From an uncultured Pelagibacteraceae bacterium (GTDB lineage: Bacteria > Pseudomonadota > Alphaproteobacteria > Pelagibacterales > Pelagibacteraceae): a DNA stretch of 64,000 nt. The notes beneath the pieces were generated by a model that made no database searches, was not told the DNA's origin, and saw nothing but the letters and a program-made list of their open reading frames with translations. Of this stretch, positions 31,565 to 40,420 are shown piece by piece. Positions within the stretch are counted from its first letter, which is position 1, and each line of letters begins with the position of its first letter. The stretch spans positions 41,847-105,846 of the forward strand of contig CACABZ010000001.1 of the NCBI GenBank assembly GCA_902530885.1, in the 5' to 3' direction. The position numbers were made by a program, and so were the translations under genes.

Positions 31565-33280
31565 TTATTTTTTCAATATTTTTGACACTCTTTCATTGTC
31601 TTTATCAGATTGCTCAGCAGCTTTTTTTCCTCCACCACTCCATTCATCTAGGTTTTGTTGAATAAAATTTTCCCTTCCAATTTCATCCCACTCTAATTCT
31701 TTATGATATTTAATATAAATTTGAAGTGGAAACTTTACTGCAGCACCACTTATAAAACCTTGTCCTTTTCCAAACGCTTTTAACCATTTAGCATCTTGTT
31801 CAGACATTTGCTCCATAACATTTCTAACCCAGTTTTGGTCTCTTGGATTAACTAACTTTAAAACTAAAAAACTATTACATTGTGCTAATGTGGTCTCATC
31901 TAATCTTCCCGGTCTTTGGGAAATTAATATAACTCCTGTTCCAAATTTTCTTCCCTCTGTTAAAAGTCTTCTTATAGTTAGTAATGACGGCGACTCAGAT
32001 TTTTCTTCACCTTTTGATGGAACAAAATTATGAGCTTCTTCTATAACAGCACTGAATGCAGGAACTCTTCCTTTTTGCATACTTGATCTATCGTCAAACA
32101 AGTCTTCCAGAATTATTGAAACAATTGTACTTTGTACTACTCTTTCATACCCACCAAGATATAAAATAGAAATTTGATTTTGTCGTATAAATTTACCTGG
32201 GTTATCCTTTGAGTCTGGCATATCTTCAAATTTTAAACCGTGTTTTTTCATATTATCTTGAAGCCTTCTATTTGTAGTTTCCATAATTTTTAATTTTTGG
32301 ATAATCAATCTTAACTTTCTTTGTATTGGTCCTTTAGAAGCTTCAGCTTTATTCCCTCCACTAGGGGGACTATTAGTCTGGATAAAATGAGCCAAAGTTT
32401 CAATGTGATTTAGTAAATTATTATCAGCTTGATTTAGTTTTGCAACAAAAGCACCATCCCGAATATATGACTCAAAAACTCCTACTTGAGCTTCGGTCAT
32501 TGTTAATCCTAATTTTGTGACTAATTCATAAATCGCATCGGCAACTTTATCAGGTTTAGCAAGAAGTTTCGGAGACATAAGTTTTACTTTTAATTCCTTA
32601 TTTTTTGAAACTTCTTTTAATTTATTAACATGTTTAGATAAACCCAGGTAATCTCCATGAGGATCAAAAATAATCATCGGCTGTCCATAATTTGCTAATC
32701 CTGCAATAATAGTTCTGCACGCAACAGTTTTTCCTCCTCCTGTTTGAGCAAGCACTGCTAGATGTCTCGCGCATAACGATTCTCCTTTGAAAAAAATTTT
32801 AACATCTTTTCTGTTAATGAGCTCTCCTATAGGAATAGGCTTATCTTTTTTTAAATTTCCTGATAAAAGTTTATTGAGTATAGTAACGTCTGGTGTCATT
32901 ACTTTATTTGCTGGTTTAACGGGATAAGTAAGAGGTTCTAAAATAATATCATCAGCGTCTGATTTTTTAGCATCGGTACACCCCATAATTTGTACCTCGG
33001 ATCTTAAATGTTCTGATCCACTCATCCCTATAGTTTCGTTCATATCAAGATTTTCTCTTGCTAATTCTGCAGCAAATTCTGATGGAAATGTCGGATTTGT
33101 TCTTTCCATCCAAACTATTCTTCCCCATACCAAAACATCTTTGGTTAAAGGAGTTGATGATTTTGTAATAACGATATCTCCTACACTAGCACTCAAGTCG
33201 CTTATTACAAACTCATAGGTGTCAGTAGATGTCGTTCCAACGACTACACCTATTTCTTTCCATTTCTTTTCTATGCTCAT
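31565..33280 (-). CDS. HerA-like/DUF87 ATPase (FtsK-HerA superfamily)
   Basis: N-terminal barrel-like region, Walker A LAQTGGGKTVACRTI, FDPHGDYLGL, Walker B AVIEEAHNFVP, ISQRPGRLDETTLAQCN. Confidence 0.9.
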   Translation of the reverse strand: MSIEKKWKEIGVVVGTTSTDTYEFVISDLSASVGDIVITKSSTPLTKDVLVWGRIVWMERTNPTFPSEFAAELARENLDMNETIGMSGSEHLRSEVQIMGCTDAKKSDADDIILEPLTYPVKPANKVMTPDVTILNKLLSGNLKKDKPIPIGELINRKDVKIFFKGESLCARHLAVLAQTGGGKTVACRTIIAGLANYGQPMIIFDPHGDYLGLSKHVNKLKEVSKNKELKVKLMSPKLLAKPDKVADAIYELVTKLGLTMTEAQVGVFESYIRDGAFVAKLNQADNNLLNHIETLAHFIQTNSPPSGGNKAEASKGPIQRKLRLIIQKLKIMETTNRRLQDNMKKHGLKFEDMPDSKDNPGKFIRQNQISILYLGGYERVVQSTIVSIILEDLFDDRSSMQKGRVPAFSAVIEEAHNFVPSKGEEKSESPSLLTIRRLLTEGRKFGTGVILISQRPGRLDETTLAQCNSFLVLKLVNPRDQNWVRNVMEQMSEQDAKWLKAFGKGQGFISGAAVKFPLQIYIKYHKELEWDEIGRENFIQQNLDEWSGGGKKAAEQSDKDNERVSKILKK

Positions 33281-34716
33281 GGTCTATTCCATCCTTTTCT
33301 ACCGCTAAACAAGGATTTCAATGCCATGCTAACATATTCTTTATTTCCGGTCTCTATAGTTTTTTTCAATATTAATCTCTGATATTCATTTCTCATTGAG
33401 TTTCTCATCCAACTTGGAACTTTAGTCATTTTATCAACAATATTTAATCCAAGAGGAAAACAGTATTCAGGTAAAAGTTTGGTTGAATGATAAGTAAAAT
33501 CAATATCATCGTCATAACTTTTTAAGATATTTAATGTTTCAATCTTAATTGGTCTTTTAAGCTCTGAAACTTTTAAAAAGGTAATGTAGGGCTCAGGCAT
33601 AATCTTATGTAAAGGCATGCATGATCTAGGCCACTTTTGTTCTGGGTTTTTAACAATTTGGATTGGTTGAATATATTCTCCCTCATCTAATATTAAGTCA
33701 AAAAGGACTGCATCTGAAATTGGTCTTTGAGTAAACTCTTTAAATAATTGATCATGGACAGTTCTATCTCCCGCTTTTCTTATTTTCCATGAATTAGTGA
33801 GATGAGCTAATCTTGGATCATCACTATAACCTGGTCTTGCATTAGGCTGGCTTTTAATATGATATAATTCTCCCAACACCGCTCTTGTAACTGGACCAGG
33901 GCTTGAAAGACCACCAGATCTTTCAACTACGCCATAAACTGGAATCTTAGATTTTTTAATTTGATTTGTTATTTCAACATAAAGAGGAATGAAATATCTA
34001 TCCTCCTTTTTTAAAGATTTATTATTTTGATGAGTTAATATTTTCTTACAAAATTCTTCTTTGTAAGGGGGCATTTCATTTTCTACACCTCTGTCTCTAC
34101 TATTTTTTCTTTCCTCTGTTGCAAGATGGTACATGGTAGCTTCATAAACAATAGGACCATGAAGATATATTATGTCATTTGTAGTTGGTTTTGCTTTCCA
34201 CTTACCTTTAGCTGCAATTTGTTTCACCACTTCTGCGGTTTCCATAATCATTCTGGTTCCTGTAAGCATTTTGTTATACTCTAACATAAAGGTATCATCT
34301 TCTTGTTCATAATGACTTGTTGCTTTATCAATTAAGTTAGCAGTTAGAGTTGTGCTTTCATCACTATCTTCTCTTTGGTCACTTTTTTCGCCAGGTCTTA
34401 CTTTATATACACCAACTCTTAGACCCAAAGCAGCTGCCCCTGTTACCGAAAGAGATAGTTGACCACCATCAATATTATAAATATTTTTTTTTCCCTTAAA
34501 ATTCCAAAACTCTTTTGGTCTATACTTGAGTTTTTTTATCAAGTTTCTTTCTTGAAGCTTTTCTCTTATAAAAATTGCTAGCTCTTTAATTTTTTTCTTA
34601 TATTTAAAATGATCAGTTCCGGTTGCAGCTGCCAAAATTAACATATCTGTAAAAAAAGGTTTCTGAAGTCTGTCATCAATTTTTTTTTCCAAATCTTTAG
34701 AATTAATTTTAGTCAT
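33277..34716 (-). CDS. NurA-domain nuclease-like protein
   Basis: NIDGGQLSLSVTGAAALGLRVGVY (motif I-like Asp), IIYLHGPIVYE, KSKIPVYGVVERSGG, C-terminal EYCFPLGLNIVDKM; 4-nt overlap with downstream HerA gene. Confidence 0.72.
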   Translation of the reverse strand: MTKINSKDLEKKIDDRLQKPFFTDMLILAAATGTDHFKYKKKIKELAIFIREKLQERNLIKKLKYRPKEFWNFKGKKNIYNIDGGQLSLSVTGAAALGLRVGVYKVRPGEKSDQREDSDESTTLTANLIDKATSHYEQEDDTFMLEYNKMLTGTRMIMETAEVVKQIAAKGKWKAKPTTNDIIYLHGPIVYEATMYHLATEERKNSRDRGVENEMPPYKEEFCKKILTHQNNKSLKKEDRYFIPLYVEITNQIKKSKIPVYGVVERSGGLSSPGPVTRAVLGELYHIKSQPNARPGYSDDPRLAHLTNSWKIRKAGDRTVHDQLFKEFTQRPISDAVLFDLILDEGEYIQPIQIVKNPEQKWPRSCMPLHKIMPEPYITFLKVSELKRPIKIETLNILKSYDDDIDFTYHSTKLLPEYCFPLGLNIVDKMTKVPSWMRNSMRNEYQRLILKKTIETGNKEYVSMALKSLFSGRKGWNRP

Positions 34717-34957
34717 CTATATCAATTTCTTTAAGGTACTGTTCTACTGCAGCAATATTATTATTTAATACAGGGTTTATTGATTTTCCTTTTTGGGATC
34801 GTCTTTGCTGTCTACCTTTCATTTCTACAAATATTTCTTTTAAGATTTTTTTATCTTTCACTTTAAATGCTAATTGTGCTGATTTTAATAGATCATTTGC
34901 TCCATCCTTAAGACTAAAAGAATGGCTAGCATCAATTATGTATCTTCCTTGTGTCAT
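34709..34957 (-). CDS. Small hypothetical protein of the HerA-NurA operon
   Basis: 82 aa ORF overlapping neighbours at both ends. Confidence 0.6.
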   Translation of the reverse strand: MTQGRYIIDASHSFSLKDGANDLLKSAQLAFKVKDKKILKEIFVEMKGRQQRRSQKGKSINPVLNNNIAAVEQYLKEIDIDD

Positions 34958-35307
34958 TATTTACTATCCTGTTTCCAAATTTGTTTGGTTAATTCGAGAA
35001 ATTTAATTTCTCTATCTTTAACTATTAAATCAGCTGCAGCCAATCTTCTCATTAATTCCATTGAGATTTTTTGTAACTCTATATCTTGAATAGTGTTAAT
35101 GAAATATATACTCGCTGTATCAAAATCATCTCTAAATTTGTTATGAATTTGATCTAATTCTTTATCGATATCAGTTGAAAAATTTTTTTCAGAAATTAAT
35201 TTTTCAATAAACTCTCTCTCTTTTGAATGCAATTCATTATCAGAGATAGATAATAAAATTAAAAGACTAATTACAGCTTCTTCTTGTAGTTTATTGCTCA
35301 TATTCAA
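34957..35307 (-). CDS. TerB-like helical protein
   Basis: 116 aa; LLILLSISDNELHSKEREFIEKLISEKNFS...RRLAAADLIVKDREIKFLELTKQIW resembles TerB acidic/helical repeats. Confidence 0.55.
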   Translation of the reverse strand: MNMSNKLQEEAVISLLILLSISDNELHSKEREFIEKLISEKNFSTDIDKELDQIHNKFRDDFDTASIYFINTIQDIELQKISMELMRRLAAADLIVKDREIKFLELTKQIWKQDSK

Positions 35308-36823
35308 AAAGGTATTTTATCAAATGGAAAATTGCAAGCGTGTCTTTAGAGCAATATTCCAACAAAAGTTTTTTTTGGTTTTCTTTTTCTTCTTTTGTCT
35401 CATTAATATCTGTATTTTTAAACCATGCTAACTGAGCATCGGTACCACCAGAAATATTACCTTCATCCTCATAATTAATTTTACAATTTGGTATTGCTTT
35501 TACAATTGATTTAATTCCCCAATCACCATTCATAATAGGAGAATAAAAATTATGTTTAGCTATAATTGCGCTGTCTTCAATTCTTTTAATAATATTGTCA
35601 ATTTGAGAAGTTAGGCTTTTGCAATTGTCTTTGGTCTTAAGTTTTTCTAAAATTTTAATTTCTGTCCCTTTTGCGTTATGTGCGAATATAGTTCCTTTAT
35701 CACCTACTGCCTGAATAAGAGTTTCAATAAATTGTCTTTCTATATCTTGATCATTAAATTTTAAAAAAAACTTTCCTTTATCTACTGGTTTGTCTTTAGA
35801 TATCCATTTATGAACTGACCACTGGAAGGGTAATGGATAATACGGTGTAGTTCCTTTAATTATTGGAACTACTTGGCCTACAGTTTCAAAATCCATAAAA
35901 TATAAAGGAAATTTAAAGTTTTTTAATACATTTTTTAAGTTTGAATTAAACCAGGGTTTCTTTTTTTTGTGAGCTGATTGTATTATTTGGTGATATCCAG
36001 GAGCATAATCTTTTCGATCTTTAAAAAATCTTGTCGGAACTTTTTGCAAGTCATTTGTTTTTTTTTCAGTCATATAATCAATTAAATCTTGTGATTTTCC
36101 TATATAAGGTAATATTGTGAATGGAGTAATATTCTTTTCGTTAGAGGATGTATCACACCTGTCAAAATAATCACAAGAATAGGGTTTGTTGCAATGAATA
36201 CCGGTAGAAATTTTAGGGCAAATGGAGTCTTTACTTGTAATTGGTAACAGTTCTTTAATATTATTTGGGATTTCGTTCTCATTTAATCTTTCTGTAAGAT
36301 CATTTTCATCATTAATTAATCCTTGATAATCTCCTATTTTTTTTAAAGTAAATTTTGTATTAACATGTACTAATTTTATTTTTTTTAGTTTTTTTCCTAA
36401 TTTGTTTAAGCTTTTTCTAACCACATAAGATTGAATTGAAATGTCTGGTAAATGCTCGGGTTTTAACTTAGTGGATGATTTCGCTTCAAGTAAAATCCAA
36501 CCATCTGGTTCTCTTATTAAAACATCTGTTCTAACCAAAGTATTAGAAAATTCAAAAGCGGCTTCAAAAATGATGTCAATGTTTTCAGAATTAATTGCTT
36601 TAGTGGTTTTTTCAACTGGTTGCCTAAATTCTCCAGTTAAATCTAAAATATTTATTTCTTTTTTAGAGTAGTTTTTAATTACTTGACTTCCAAAACGATT
36701 ACCACCGTAAAAAATTGCCTTTTCTTTTTTTAAAGGTTGATGAACATCAAACCATAATTTTTTGTGACATTGAAGACCGCTTGTAATTTTAGTCTTAGTT
36801 AAAAAATCATATTTTCTAGGCAT
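35291..36823 (-). CDS. DUF2779-type protein: Cas4-like PD-(D/E)XK nuclease + DEDD/RNase H-like exonuclease
   Basis: DVLIREPDGWILLEAKSSTK (D...ExK), cysteine cluster CPKISTGIHCNKPYSCDYFDRC, YFMDFETVGQVVPIIKGTTPYYPLPFQWSVH, FAHNAKGTEIKIL, YCSKDTLAIFHLI. Confidence 0.82.
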   Translation of the reverse strand: MPRKYDFLTKTKITSGLQCHKKLWFDVHQPLKKEKAIFYGGNRFGSQVIKNYSKKEINILDLTGEFRQPVEKTTKAINSENIDIIFEAAFEFSNTLVRTDVLIREPDGWILLEAKSSTKLKPEHLPDISIQSYVVRKSLNKLGKKLKKIKLVHVNTKFTLKKIGDYQGLINDENDLTERLNENEIPNNIKELLPITSKDSICPKISTGIHCNKPYSCDYFDRCDTSSNEKNITPFTILPYIGKSQDLIDYMTEKKTNDLQKVPTRFFKDRKDYAPGYHQIIQSAHKKKKPWFNSNLKNVLKNFKFPLYFMDFETVGQVVPIIKGTTPYYPLPFQWSVHKWISKDKPVDKGKFFLKFNDQDIERQFIETLIQAVGDKGTIFAHNAKGTEIKILEKLKTKDNCKSLTSQIDNIIKRIEDSAIIAKHNFYSPIMNGDWGIKSIVKAIPNCKINYEDEGNISGGTDAQLAWFKNTDINETKEEKENQKKLLLEYCSKDTLAIFHLIKYLFEYEQ

Positions 36824-36999
36824 TAGTATAATTTAGAAACGTATCTTGCTAGGATTGGTTTAATAGAACTTTCACTCATTATCTCAATTCTACCGTCATC
36901 ATAATAAAAGTATACCCTATAAAAATGACGTTTTTCATCATAATCATAAACTTCTTCAACTCTTATTTCTTTAATTTTTTCAAGTTTTCTATTTTTCAT
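36823..36999 (-). CDS. Micro-ORF (58 aa), TAATG-coupled to the DUF2779 gene; not in supplied ORF track
   Basis: Reverse-strand translation MKNRKLEKIKEIRVEEVYDYDEKRHFYRVYFYYDDGRIEIMSESSIKPILARYVSKLY*; stop TAA overlaps ATG of next gene; start overlaps upstream ORF by 11 nt. Confidence 0.65.
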   Translation of the reverse strand: MKNRKLEKIKEIRVEEVYDYDEKRHFYRVYFYYDDGRIEIMSESSIKPILARYVSKLY

Positions 37000-37207
37000 T
37001 TTTTCCTTTAATTAACTTTGTTATTTTGTTTTCTTTATCAAATACTTTATTTTCTACTCTATCAACTCTTTCGGAAAGCATCTCTATTATCATTTTTAAT
37101 TTTCTGATTTCATCTTTTGATTTGATATAATCTGTTATAAAAAGATCTCCCTCAGATAAGCTTTTCTTTCTTAATAAATAAAAGTCTGTTTTATTTTTTT
37201 TTTTCAT
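36989..37207 (-). CDS. Small coiled-coil protein, first gene of the nuclease/HerA operon (ATG at 37207 preferred over the GTG at 37237)
   Basis: MKKKNKTDFYLLRKKSLSEGDLFITDYIKSKDEIRKLKMIIEMLSERVDRVENKVFDKENKITKLIKGKNEK; the GTG start would sit inside a strong hairpin. Confidence 0.55.
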   Translation of the reverse strand: MKKKNKTDFYLLRKKSLSEGDLFITDYIKSKDEIRKLKMIIEMLSERVDRVENKVFDKENKITKLIKGKNEK

Positions 37208-37226
37208 AATTTTACTTAAACGCGCG

Positions 37227-37279
37227 CCCCCTAGCACTAGAAACTAGGGGGTTTCTGTCAGAAAGGTTAAGGACAGAAA
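37227..37279 (-). other. Tandem stem-loops (GC-rich CTAG hairpin + TTTCTGTC/GACAGAAA hairpin) upstream of the nuclease operon
   Basis: CCCCCTAG (37227-37234) pairs CTAGGGGG (37244-37251), 9-nt loop; TTTCTGTC (37252-37259) pairs GACAGAAA (37272-37279). Confidence 0.75.
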
Positions 37280-37291
37280 TGCTTGAATTCA

Positions 37292-37513
37292 TTAATTTTC
37301 ACCTATACCCATTAACGCGTATCCTATTCCACCAAATATAAGTGGTGAAAAAGCTGAAACTGGACCTAAGAAATAAGTTAAGTTATTTCCAGTCCAAGAC
37401 ATTACGAAGTCAATAAATGCAAATCCTACAAATAATGCTCCGATTAAGTATGTAAAAGACATTTTTTCTTCTACTGTATTTATTTTTTTCATATTTACTC
37501 CTTTGTTTTCCAT
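37292..37513 (-). CDS. Small membrane protein (two TM segments)
   Basis: 73 aa; SFTYLIGALFVGFAFIDFVMSWTGNNLTYFLGPVSAFSPLIFGGIGYALMGIGEN; paralogue at 41381-41548. Confidence 0.65.
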   Translation of the reverse strand: MENKGVNMKKINTVEEKMSFTYLIGALFVGFAFIDFVMSWTGNNLTYFLGPVSAFSPLIFGGIGYALMGIGEN

Positions 37514-37636
37514 GGTTCATATATAGTTAGATTTTAGTTAATCTGCTTGTCTTTTAGTAAAGTCTGAATTGGACAAAGCGGATAAACACTACGTTTTTTT
37601 TGTCCAAAATAAATTGAAGAAATGGATAATGAGGTT

Positions 37637-39058
37637 TTAAATATTTGAGAAAGATAAAATAACTAAAAGTAAATATGTTATGGATCCGTAAAGTCTAGAT
37701 CTTTTATTGATCTTTACTGCTCTGCTATAATTTTTATTATTTATTCTACTAAAATAGATGGTTAAGAATGTTGGTATACAACAAAAGAGATAAGACAACA
37801 AAATATATCTGTCCATGCTTGTAAGGTAAGATAACTTCGGTAAATCATCATTAAAGACAAAATTATAAGCAATTAATGCTAATAAGGCTACAATTGAAGT
37901 TGTCAATCTAGACTCAACTTGATTTGGAGGTATCCATAAAACTGACCAAGCAATAGATAAAATCAGAAAAACAGGGATTAAAATTTTAAATATAAAATAG
38001 TTAGTATTTCTTTTTATAAAAATATTAATTTCTACAGTATCATTTTTAAAATTTGATATTTTATTTGAGTCAAATGGGTCTAGTGCTGTTTCAGATAAAA
38101 TTTTATTATTAATTGCATAATCTATGATCTTCCATTCTTTTAAAAGATTGTTTAATTTGTAATCTTCAATATTTTTGTAAACTGCTGGTTTTATATCAAA
38201 CAACCCAATATACGGTTTTGGTTGGTTATTATCCTCATTTAATTCTAAACCGATTGGGTGTTCTAAAACAATCTTTAAGTTTTGAACATCAAATGGAAAT
38301 TTTTTAAAATCAAAATTTGCTTTAATAACATGTAAACCCTCAAATGTTGAATTTGTGAAAGTTTTATCAAATTTTTCATAATAAACTTGATCAAAATAAC
38401 TAAAATTTTTATCTATATCGAATTTAATATGATCGATAAAAATAGTTTCATTAGTTACAGGTGAAAAAATTTTAGAGTTTTCTGTGAGTTCAGCGATATT
38501 ACATATCGTTAAATTTCCAATTTCTCTACCAGCCTCAATCCAGTCAGGTCTTTCGTGAGATACTCTAAATGAATAATCGATACCAAATTCACCAGACTTA
38601 GTGTCTATACTTTCAATGCTATTAAGTAAAAAATAATCGAGATCAAACTGATAGTAGTCGTATTTATTCGCATTTATTTTAAAAGACTGTTTATTTTGTT
38701 TAATATTTAAACTATTTTTTTTTAGTAAAGAGCTTATTTCATCATCATTTAAATTCGACAGGTCGTTATTATTGATCGATTGAATATGTTTTCCAGGTAC
38801 TAACCTTTCTTCAAAAAATGAGATTCTTAAAATTGGATATTTATTTTCATCTCTTTCGAGTTCTAATTTATTTGTTTCATAGTTAAATTTTTTAAGAAAA
38901 TAAATACCTGTATCGTATTTTGGTTGTTGACCATCACTTACTATACCATTTGCAGGGGTTGGTATGGACAACACTTTTTCTTCAAAATTCTTACACTCAT
39001 CTGCATAAACTTTAAAAAAAATAAAAAAGAAGTATAATACAAACAATTTTAATTTCAT
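37637..39058 (-). CDS. Pentameric ligand-gated ion channel (Cys-loop-receptor superfamily) with N-terminal extension
   Basis: Signal peptide; KFPFDVQNLKIVLEHP (FPFDxQ pro-loop); TM region LSIAWSVLWIPPNQVESRLTTSIVALLALIAYNFVFNDDLPKLSYLTSMDRYILLSYLF. Confidence 0.88.
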   Translation of the reverse strand: MKLKLFVLYFFFIFFKVYADECKNFEEKVLSIPTPANGIVSDGQQPKYDTGIYFLKKFNYETNKLELERDENKYPILRISFFEERLVPGKHIQSINNNDLSNLNDDEISSLLKKNSLNIKQNKQSFKINANKYDYYQFDLDYFLLNSIESIDTKSGEFGIDYSFRVSHERPDWIEAGREIGNLTICNIAELTENSKIFSPVTNETIFIDHIKFDIDKNFSYFDQVYYEKFDKTFTNSTFEGLHVIKANFDFKKFPFDVQNLKIVLEHPIGLELNEDNNQPKPYIGLFDIKPAVYKNIEDYKLNNLLKEWKIIDYAINNKILSETALDPFDSNKISNFKNDTVEINIFIKRNTNYFIFKILIPVFLILSIAWSVLWIPPNQVESRLTTSIVALLALIAYNFVFNDDLPKLSYLTSMDRYILLSYLFCCIPTFLTIYFSRINNKNYSRAVKINKRSRLYGSITYLLLVILSFSNI

Positions 39059-39134
39059 TTTTGTACTCTAAATATTAAAAACTGTTATGAAAAGTTAAAT
39101 TTTGCATTTTTTTCTTTATAAGATATGATTTGCT

Positions 39135-39599
39135 ATGGCTAAAATAAGAAAACCTGCATCGATAGAGAGCGGTATTTCAGAAGTGCTTAGGATTTTAACT
39201 GATCAAGAAATATTGGATACAATAGGAAAAGGATCGTCTTATTTACGAAAGTGTAGCGACCCAGATCTGCCCCAACAAATTGATCATAATGATAGCCTAA
39301 AGTTAGATATAGCTTGTATTAAAAAGAATAAAGCACCTCCTCTCTTAAATTCACATGAATATACAATTTCTTTAAATGCTGATAATTTTGAATTTAAAGA
39401 TAATTATCAAGATTTGGATGACTTATTGGTAAAATTTTCAATACTACACGGAAAGTTAGTTGAAGTTGTAAAAAAAGCTCAAAATCCTGCAAGTGATAAA
39501 GGTTCAAAAATTAGCCCTATAGAGAAAAAAAACATTTTTGACTCAATTAAACTAGTTGAAGATAAAATTTTAAAATTAAAATTTTCAATTGATAAATAA
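39135..39599 (+). CDS. Hypothetical protein
   Basis: 154 aa ORF divergent from the pLGIC gene; N-terminus SISEVLRILTDQEILDTIGKGSSYLRKCSDPD reads like a DNA-binding helical region (weak). Confidence 0.55.
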   Translation: MAKIRKPASIESGISEVLRILTDQEILDTIGKGSSYLRKCSDPDLPQQIDHNDSLKLDIACIKKNKAPPLLNSHEYTISLNADNFEFKDNYQDLDDLLVKFSILHGKLVEVVKKAQNPASDKGSKISPIEKKNIFDSIKLVEDKILKLKFSIDK

Positions 39600-39601
39600 G
39601 A

Positions 39602-40420
39602 TTAAGAAAAAGTATAAACTACAAATGTTAAAAATGAATAGAATAACAAAACAATCATTGCTGCCTTAGAGAATTCTTTAGCAGATATGACATAGTACCT
39701 ATTATTAAACATAGTTTTATTTAATTGACTTTTTTTGAAATTTTTAAATATAATAATTGCTCTAAAAAAAAATACAAAAGCAGTTATATAGGCGATTTGT
39801 TCACTAACTACCTGGCTAGACATACTGTAGTTCCATAGACCATGTATGCCTACCGGAACCGCTAAGGCTAATATAAGATTGTAAAAATTATATTTTTTTT
39901 CAAATAAAGTTTGAGATATTAAAAAACCCATCATAACTCCACACAAAGCATGTAATGGAACGGCAGAAAACGCTCTTACGATCGCTACATAAAGTGAAGG
40001 GTCATAAACTATCTTTCCAGACTCATTAATATAGAACAGAACATAATCTATATTTTCCCAAGCAGCGTAACCTAAAGATGCAGCCACTCCATAAACTAAA
40101 CCATCCATGGGTTCATCGAAAGCGGTTTTTCGAGTGCAATAGAAAACTATTATCATCATTTTAAATATTTCCTCTAGAAATGCAGCTCTAATGAAGCTAT
40201 CAAAAAAAAAGTAAGTTTCACCAGTCAAATTTTTTTCTGAAAATCTATCGAAATCTCCTATAAATAGATCTAGAGCGATGGTTATAGCTGCCCCAAAAAT
40301 AAAAGTTTTTATTACTATTTCTTTAGGCTCGGGAAACACATCTTGTTTAAATACGTATAATAAAATGATTATTGCAGGTAGTATTGCAGCTAGAATATAA
40401 AAAAAATTAGATATTAACAT
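39602..40420 (-). CDS. PrsW-family intramembrane protease
   Basis: AFLEEIFKMMIIVFY (EExxK-like), DGLVYGVAASLGYAAWENIDYV, RAFSAVPLHALCGVMMGF. Confidence 0.85.
   Translation of the reverse strand: MLISNFFYILAAILPAIIILLYVFKQDVFPEPKEIVIKTFIFGAAITIALDLFIGDFDRFSEKNLTGETYFFFDSFIRAAFLEEIFKMMIIVFYCTRKTAFDEPMDGLVYGVAASLGYAAWENIDYVLFYINESGKIVYDPSLYVAIVRAFSAVPLHALCGVMMGFLISQTLFEKKYNFYNLILALAVPVGIHGLWNYSMSSQVVSEQIAYITAFVFFFRAIIIFKNFKKSQLNKTMFNNRYYVISAKEFSKAAMIVLLFYSFLTFVVYTFS

Noticed and set aside
36100-36282. 60-aa ORF inside the DUF2779 gene, alternate frame
   Set aside because: Overlaps the cysteine-cluster coding frame, which is clearly the real one.
35291-36823. Possible CRISPR adaptation locus because of the Cas4-like nuclease
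   Set aside because: No repeat-spacer array and no Cas1/Cas2 anywhere in the window.
39561-39600. Palindromic AAAATTTTAAAATTAAAATTTT near the end of the 154-aa ORF
   Set aside because: Low-complexity A/T sequence inside coding DNA; not convincing as a terminator or operator.
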